From Acanthochromis polyacanthus (lineage: Eukaryota; Chordata; Actinopteri; Pomacentridae): a stretch of DNA of 64,000 nucleotides. Positions 59,734 to 64,000 of the stretch are shown here, in pieces. The notes beneath the pieces are model-generated. The model had not been told where the DNA came from and did no database searches. It saw nothing but the letters and a program-made list of their open reading frames with translations. The stretch is from contig NC_067127.1 of the NCBI RefSeq assembly GCF_021347895.1, forward strand, positions 39,447,936 through 39,511,935. The letters are read 5' to 3'. How positions within the stretch are numbered: position 1 is the stretch's first letter; every line of letters begins with the position of its first letter. Made by a program: the position numbers and the translations under genes.

Positions 59734-62038
59734 TGTCTCTCAGAACAACTGCATTTTTGAGGGCCTAAACATGGTCAAAAACTCATGAAAATTTGTACAC
59801 ACACCAGAACTGGTGAAAATTTTATATTCTAAAGGAATTGTGGTAGTGTATGACAAAATGGCTCCATAGCGCCCCCTACAAAATTTTAAAAAGTGGTATT
59901 AGGCCAACTCGGAGGGAATTTGGCCGAGAGCTAAAAAATTTGGGAGGCATATGCAGCACATCAGGAAACACAAAAAAGTCAATCACAGCCATGCTCTACA
60001 CCCAACAGGAAGTGCGCCATCATGCGTTAACTGTACAAAATCTATGATGAACTCCTCCTAGGGGAAAAGTCTGAGCGATCTGAAATTTTGCCAGTACATA
60101 CAGCAGACCTTCCTGAGAAAAAGTTATCAAAATCTTCCTCCATAGTTAAAGGGTGTGGTCGTGGCGGCCTGTCGAAATTTGATCCTTCGCCATGAAACAG
60201 GAAATGCTGTCTAACTCTCCTGAACATGCTCCGATCTGAATGAAACTTTACATGTATGATCACAGACCTGCCTCGATGACATCCATACAGCAAGATTCAT
60301 TCACAGTCACAGCGCCACCTTGTGGTATCAAGAATTTGACATTTTTTAGACTTTCATGTACTATTCTTAGCCTGTTGCTCAGATTCACCTCAGATGTTGT
60401 GACATAAGCCTGAACACATTGATGATGAAGCACAGAAAAAATGGTGACGTGTGATGAAAAGGCGTGTCTGTGGCGGGACGGCAAAGTTTGATGTTTCGCC
60501 ATGAAAATTGAAGTGTTCATATCTCAGCTGCAAAGGATCCTATCTGCCCCAAACTTCATGTGCTGGACACCAGAACCAGTTTGAGGACATCCACACTGAA
60601 AATTTAGAAAAAGTCATAGCGCCACCTCTTGGTAACAAGCAGTTTAGAAATTACATTTGCACACACCATTGCTCCAAACTTTGTCATATCATTCTGAAAA
60701 TTGGTCAGCTAATTCTTCACCCCCAGACAATACCACAGTGTGAAGATTTTGATATTTGATGAAATGCTGTTGCCGTGGCAACGCGTTGTTTTTGTGACAA
60801 ACAAAGTACTTTTTGACAGGCTTAGAATGTTCAACAGCTCACCAAAATTTACACACACATCACAGTCGTCTCAAGGAATAACACTGTATGCATCTCTGCA
60901 GGGCATGTGCTATAGCGCCCCCTGCAGTATGTTTAATAAACAGCCCCGCAGCATGTTTCACCTACATCCACAAAATGTGGGAGGCCTATAGAGCACACCA
61001 GGACACACAAAAAAGCCTCTTGGAGCCATCCCCTAAACTCAACAGGAAGTCCGCCATTTTCAATTAAGTGGATAAAATTTCTGTATTTTTTTCATTTTTG
61101 AAAGCGATCTCCTCCTCGGGGTTAAGGTCTGGAGAGCTGAAATTTTGCCAGGATATACAACACGATGTTATGATCAAAAGTTATTAAAAGATTGTTGCAG
61201 AGTCAAAGGGTGTGGACATGGCGACCTCCAGAATTTTGATGGTTCGCCATGAAACATCAAGTGCTACCTAACTATCCTCTGCATGCTCCAATCTACCTCA
61301 GACCTCACATGATTAAACACAGTCCTGTCCTGATCACATTTACAGGCCAAAATACATCCACAGTATGTGTCATAGCGCCCCCTAAAGAATTTAAAAAATA
61401 GCCTCCACACAGACTTTCACCTATGACTATGAAATTTGGCATGCATATGTAGCACATCAGTGCAAGCAAAAAAGTCTCTTGGAGTCATTCTCTAAACACA
61501 ACAGAAAGTCAGCCATTTTGAATTAAATGTCAGATTTTTGGTGTTTTTGGTCATTTTCAACAATTCATTTGTCACTGGCAATAACTCCAAAACACCTGAA
61601 TTTGGGAAAATATATAAGAAACGCCTTCAGGTTGCATATTTGCGAAAATTGTTCACAAAACTCTAAGGGCATGGCCATGGCGGCCAACTGAACTTTAATG
61701 TTACGCCATGAAGCAGGACGTCTTGTGTAAATCCCCTGTACATGCTGTAATCTACCTCAAACTTTACATGTTTGATCAGAGTCCAGTCCTGATGAGTTTC
61801 ATAGACCACTATACAGTCACAGACATAGTGCCACCTGGTGGATGGACACAAAGTGCTGCAAAAATAGTCTGTACATGCTCCAATCTGTCTGAAATTTGAC
61901 CTGAGTGCTCAGAATCCAGTCCTCGTTACATCCATGAGCCGAAATACACTTTGTCGCAGCATTGCCTGGTGGACATGCTTGGGGTCGCCGACCAGCAAGG
62001 ATGCGAGGACCCGTTCAATGCTGCTCGCAGCTTTAATT
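59692..62038 (+). repeat. 2.33-kb array, unit 10
   Basis: Follows a short and a full hairpin module and the longest TTA tract of the array (about 40 bp). It is otherwise close to units 3-5, although some 16 kb away from them. Confidence 0.8.
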
Positions 62039-62053
62039 ATTATTATTATTATT

Positions 62054-62149
62054 AGGGTCCGAGCACCGAGGTGCCGAGGACAGGCGGTGCAAGGGCACCG
62101 GCTGTCCAAGGCACCAACGGTGCCGTAGGACCCTATTGGAACCCTACGG
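62054..62149 (+). repeat. 96-bp hairpin module
   Basis: Here the module has TTA repeats on both sides (TTATTATTATT before it, TTTATTATTATT after it), showing that it sits inside the TTA tract. Confidence 0.8.
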
Positions 62150-64000
62150 TTTATTATTATTATTATTTGTCTCTCAGAACAATTGCATTTTTGAGGGCCT
62201 AAACATGCTCAAAAACTCATGAAAATTTGTACACACATCAGGACTGGTGAAAAATTTCATATTTTAAAGGAATTGTGGAGGTGTGTGGCAAAATGGCTCC
62301 ATAGCGCCCCCTACACTTTCCCACGCCCATCATGTTTCACCTACAGCTACCAAATTTGGTACACATATGCAGCACATCAGACTGAACAAAAAAGTCAGTG
62401 ACAGCCATATTCCAAACCCAACAGGAAGTGAGCTATTTTGCGTTGAATGTCAGATTATGCCCATTTTTCATTTTTTCCAGAGCGAACTCCTCCTCGGGGG
62501 AAACTCCAATTCGCCTGAAATTCGACCGGTACGTACAGGAGGCCTTAATGAGCAAAAGTTATTAAAATCTTTTTCCAAAGTCAAAGGGCGTGTCCATGGC
62601 GGTCTGTGGAATTTTGATCCTTCGCCATGAAATTTCAAATGCAGTGTAAATGCCCTGAACATGCTCCAATCTGCCTGAAACTTTATATGTATGATCAGAG
62701 TCCTGCCCTGATCACATCCATATGATGAAATCCATTCATAGTCAGAGCGCCACCTGCTGGCAACAGAAAATGTCATTTTTTACACTTTGATGTATTATTC
62801 TTTGCCTCCTGCTCAGATTCACCTCAAATGTGGTGACATAAACCTGAACATGTTGATGATGATTCACAGTGAAAATGGTGATGTGTCATCAAAAGGCGTG
62901 TCTGTGGCGGCACGGCGAATTTTGATGTCTCGCCATGACGACTAAAATGTTCATATCTCAGCAAATCCTCATCCTATCTTCCCCAAACTTCATGTGCTGG
63001 ACACCAGGCCCACTCTGAGGACATCCACACTCAAAAATTTAGGAAAAGTCGTAGCGCCACCTATTGATAGCAAGCAGTTTAGAAATTACATTTGCGTGCA
63101 TCATTGCTCCAAAGTTTGTCATATCATTCTGAAAATTGGTCAGCGGATTCTTCACCCCCAGACAATACCACAGTGTGAAGATTTTGATATTTGATAAAAT
63201 GCTGTTGCCGTGGCAACTCGTTGTTTTTGTGACAAACAAAGTACTTTTTGACAGGCTTAGAATGCTCAACAGCTCACCAAAATTTACTCACACATCACTG
63301 TTGTCTCAAGGAATAAGACTGTATGCATCTCTGCAGGGCATGTGCTATAGCGCCCCCTACAGTATGTTTAACAAACAGCCCCGGCAGCACGTTTCACCGA
63401 CATCCACAAAATTTGGGAGGCCTGTAGAGCACACAAGGACACACAAAAAAGCCTCTTGGAGCCATCCCCTAAACTCCACAGGAAGTCCGCCATTTTGAAT
63501 TAAGTGGACAAATTTTCTCTATTTTTTTAATTTTTGAGAGCGAACTCCTCCTCGGGTTTAACTGCTAGAGACCTGAAATTTTTCCAGGATATACAACACA
63601 ATGTTATGATCAAAAGTTATTAAAAGATTCTTCCAGAGTTAAAGGGTGTGGACATGGCGACCTCCAGAATTTTGATGGTTTGCCATGAAACATCAAGTGC
63701 TACCTAACTATCCTCTGCATGCTCCAATCTACCTCAGACCTCACATGATTGAACACAGTCCTGTCCTGATCACATTTATAGGCCAAAATACATCCACAGT
63801 ATGTGTCATAGCGCCCCCTACAGAATTTTTAAAAATAGCCTCCACACAGACTTTCACCTATGACTATGAAATTTGGCATGCAAATGTAGCACGTCAGTGC
63901 AAACAAAAAAGTCTCTTGGAGTCATTCTCTAAACCCAACAGGAAGTCCGCTATTTTGAATTAAATGTCAGATTTTTGGTGTTTTTGATCATTTTCAACAA
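62150..64000 (+). repeat. 2.33-kb array, unit 11 (cut by window end)
   Basis: Second subtype, like units 7 and 8, with its own changes (GATAGCAAGCAGTTTAG, GGCAACTCGTTG). The window ends in sub-block 5. Confidence 0.85.

Larger units (their letters stand above)
38938..64000 (+). repeat. Tandem array of a ~2.33-kb unit
   Basis: The whole right end of the window is head-to-tail copies of one unit. The landmark GATATTTGATGAAATGCTGT (or a close variant) falls at about 39011, 41341, 43882, 46214, 48547, 50982, 53299, 55623, 58250, 60750 and 63185. Spacing is 2317-2333 bp when no extra module is present and up to 2627 bp when one is. Units end GCTCGCAGCTTTAATT and are joined by (TTA)n. From memory, this type of sequence (AGCGCCCCCT, CCAACAGGAAGT, GCCATTTTGAATTAA, CGCCATGAA) is widespread in teleost genomes, but I cannot give it a family name. 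The array continues beyond 64000. Confidence 0.9.

Overview
The window looks like teleost fish nuclear DNA. Evidence: a ray-finned-fish type interspersed repeat at 1993-2885, decayed hAT and Tc1-like DNA transposons, canonical vertebrate splice signals around two paralogous candidate exons, and long satellite arrays. I see no intact protein-coding gene. Open frames inside the arrays are by-products of near-identical tandem copies.

Layout. (1) 1-11644 is mostly single-copy, intron-like or intergenic DNA. It holds a CT/poly-C microsatellite, a known-style teleost interspersed repeat, two duplicated exon-like segments (3458-3540 and 7417-7529), a possible relic of a fish NLR (NLRC3-like) exon near 7790-7910, a hAT-type element with matching ends (3961-5798), a hAT transposase pseudogene on the minus strand (about 5805-6665), an internally deleted Tc1-like element with 101-bp inverted repeats (9260-9929), and a T-rich degenerate repeat (10690-11475). 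(2) 11645-11744 is a 100-N gap. (3) 11745-38837 is one uninterrupted tandem array, about 27 kb, of a tRNA-derived satellite. The basic monomer is about 170 bp, and the tRNA-like part keeps exact matches to the RNA polymerase III A-box and, in one subtype, the B-box. The array shows higher-order organisation (7076-bp and 4359-bp offsets, and 13 copies of a marker block). (4) 38838-38937 is a second 100-N gap. (5) 38938-64000 is a second, unrelated tandem array of an approximately 2.33-kb unit (about eleven units, first and last partial). Each unit is built from six diverged sub-blocks of about 300-460 bp.

Most interesting signals. Every sub-block border in the 2.33-kb array carries a motif resembling the CTCF core in one orientation, and several copies match the degenerate consensus at all 14 positions. 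Each unit also carries one perfect RFX/X-box-type inverted repeat (GTTGCC-GT-GGCAAC). The 27-kb array is in effect a dense field of Pol III/TFIIIC-type promoter boxes. Two adjacent arrays rich in architectural-factor-like sites are the best candidate for an undescribed system, although a gap of unknown true size separates them. The tRNA array lies between two placeholder gaps and is error-like at both ends, so its placement and length should be treated as provisional.
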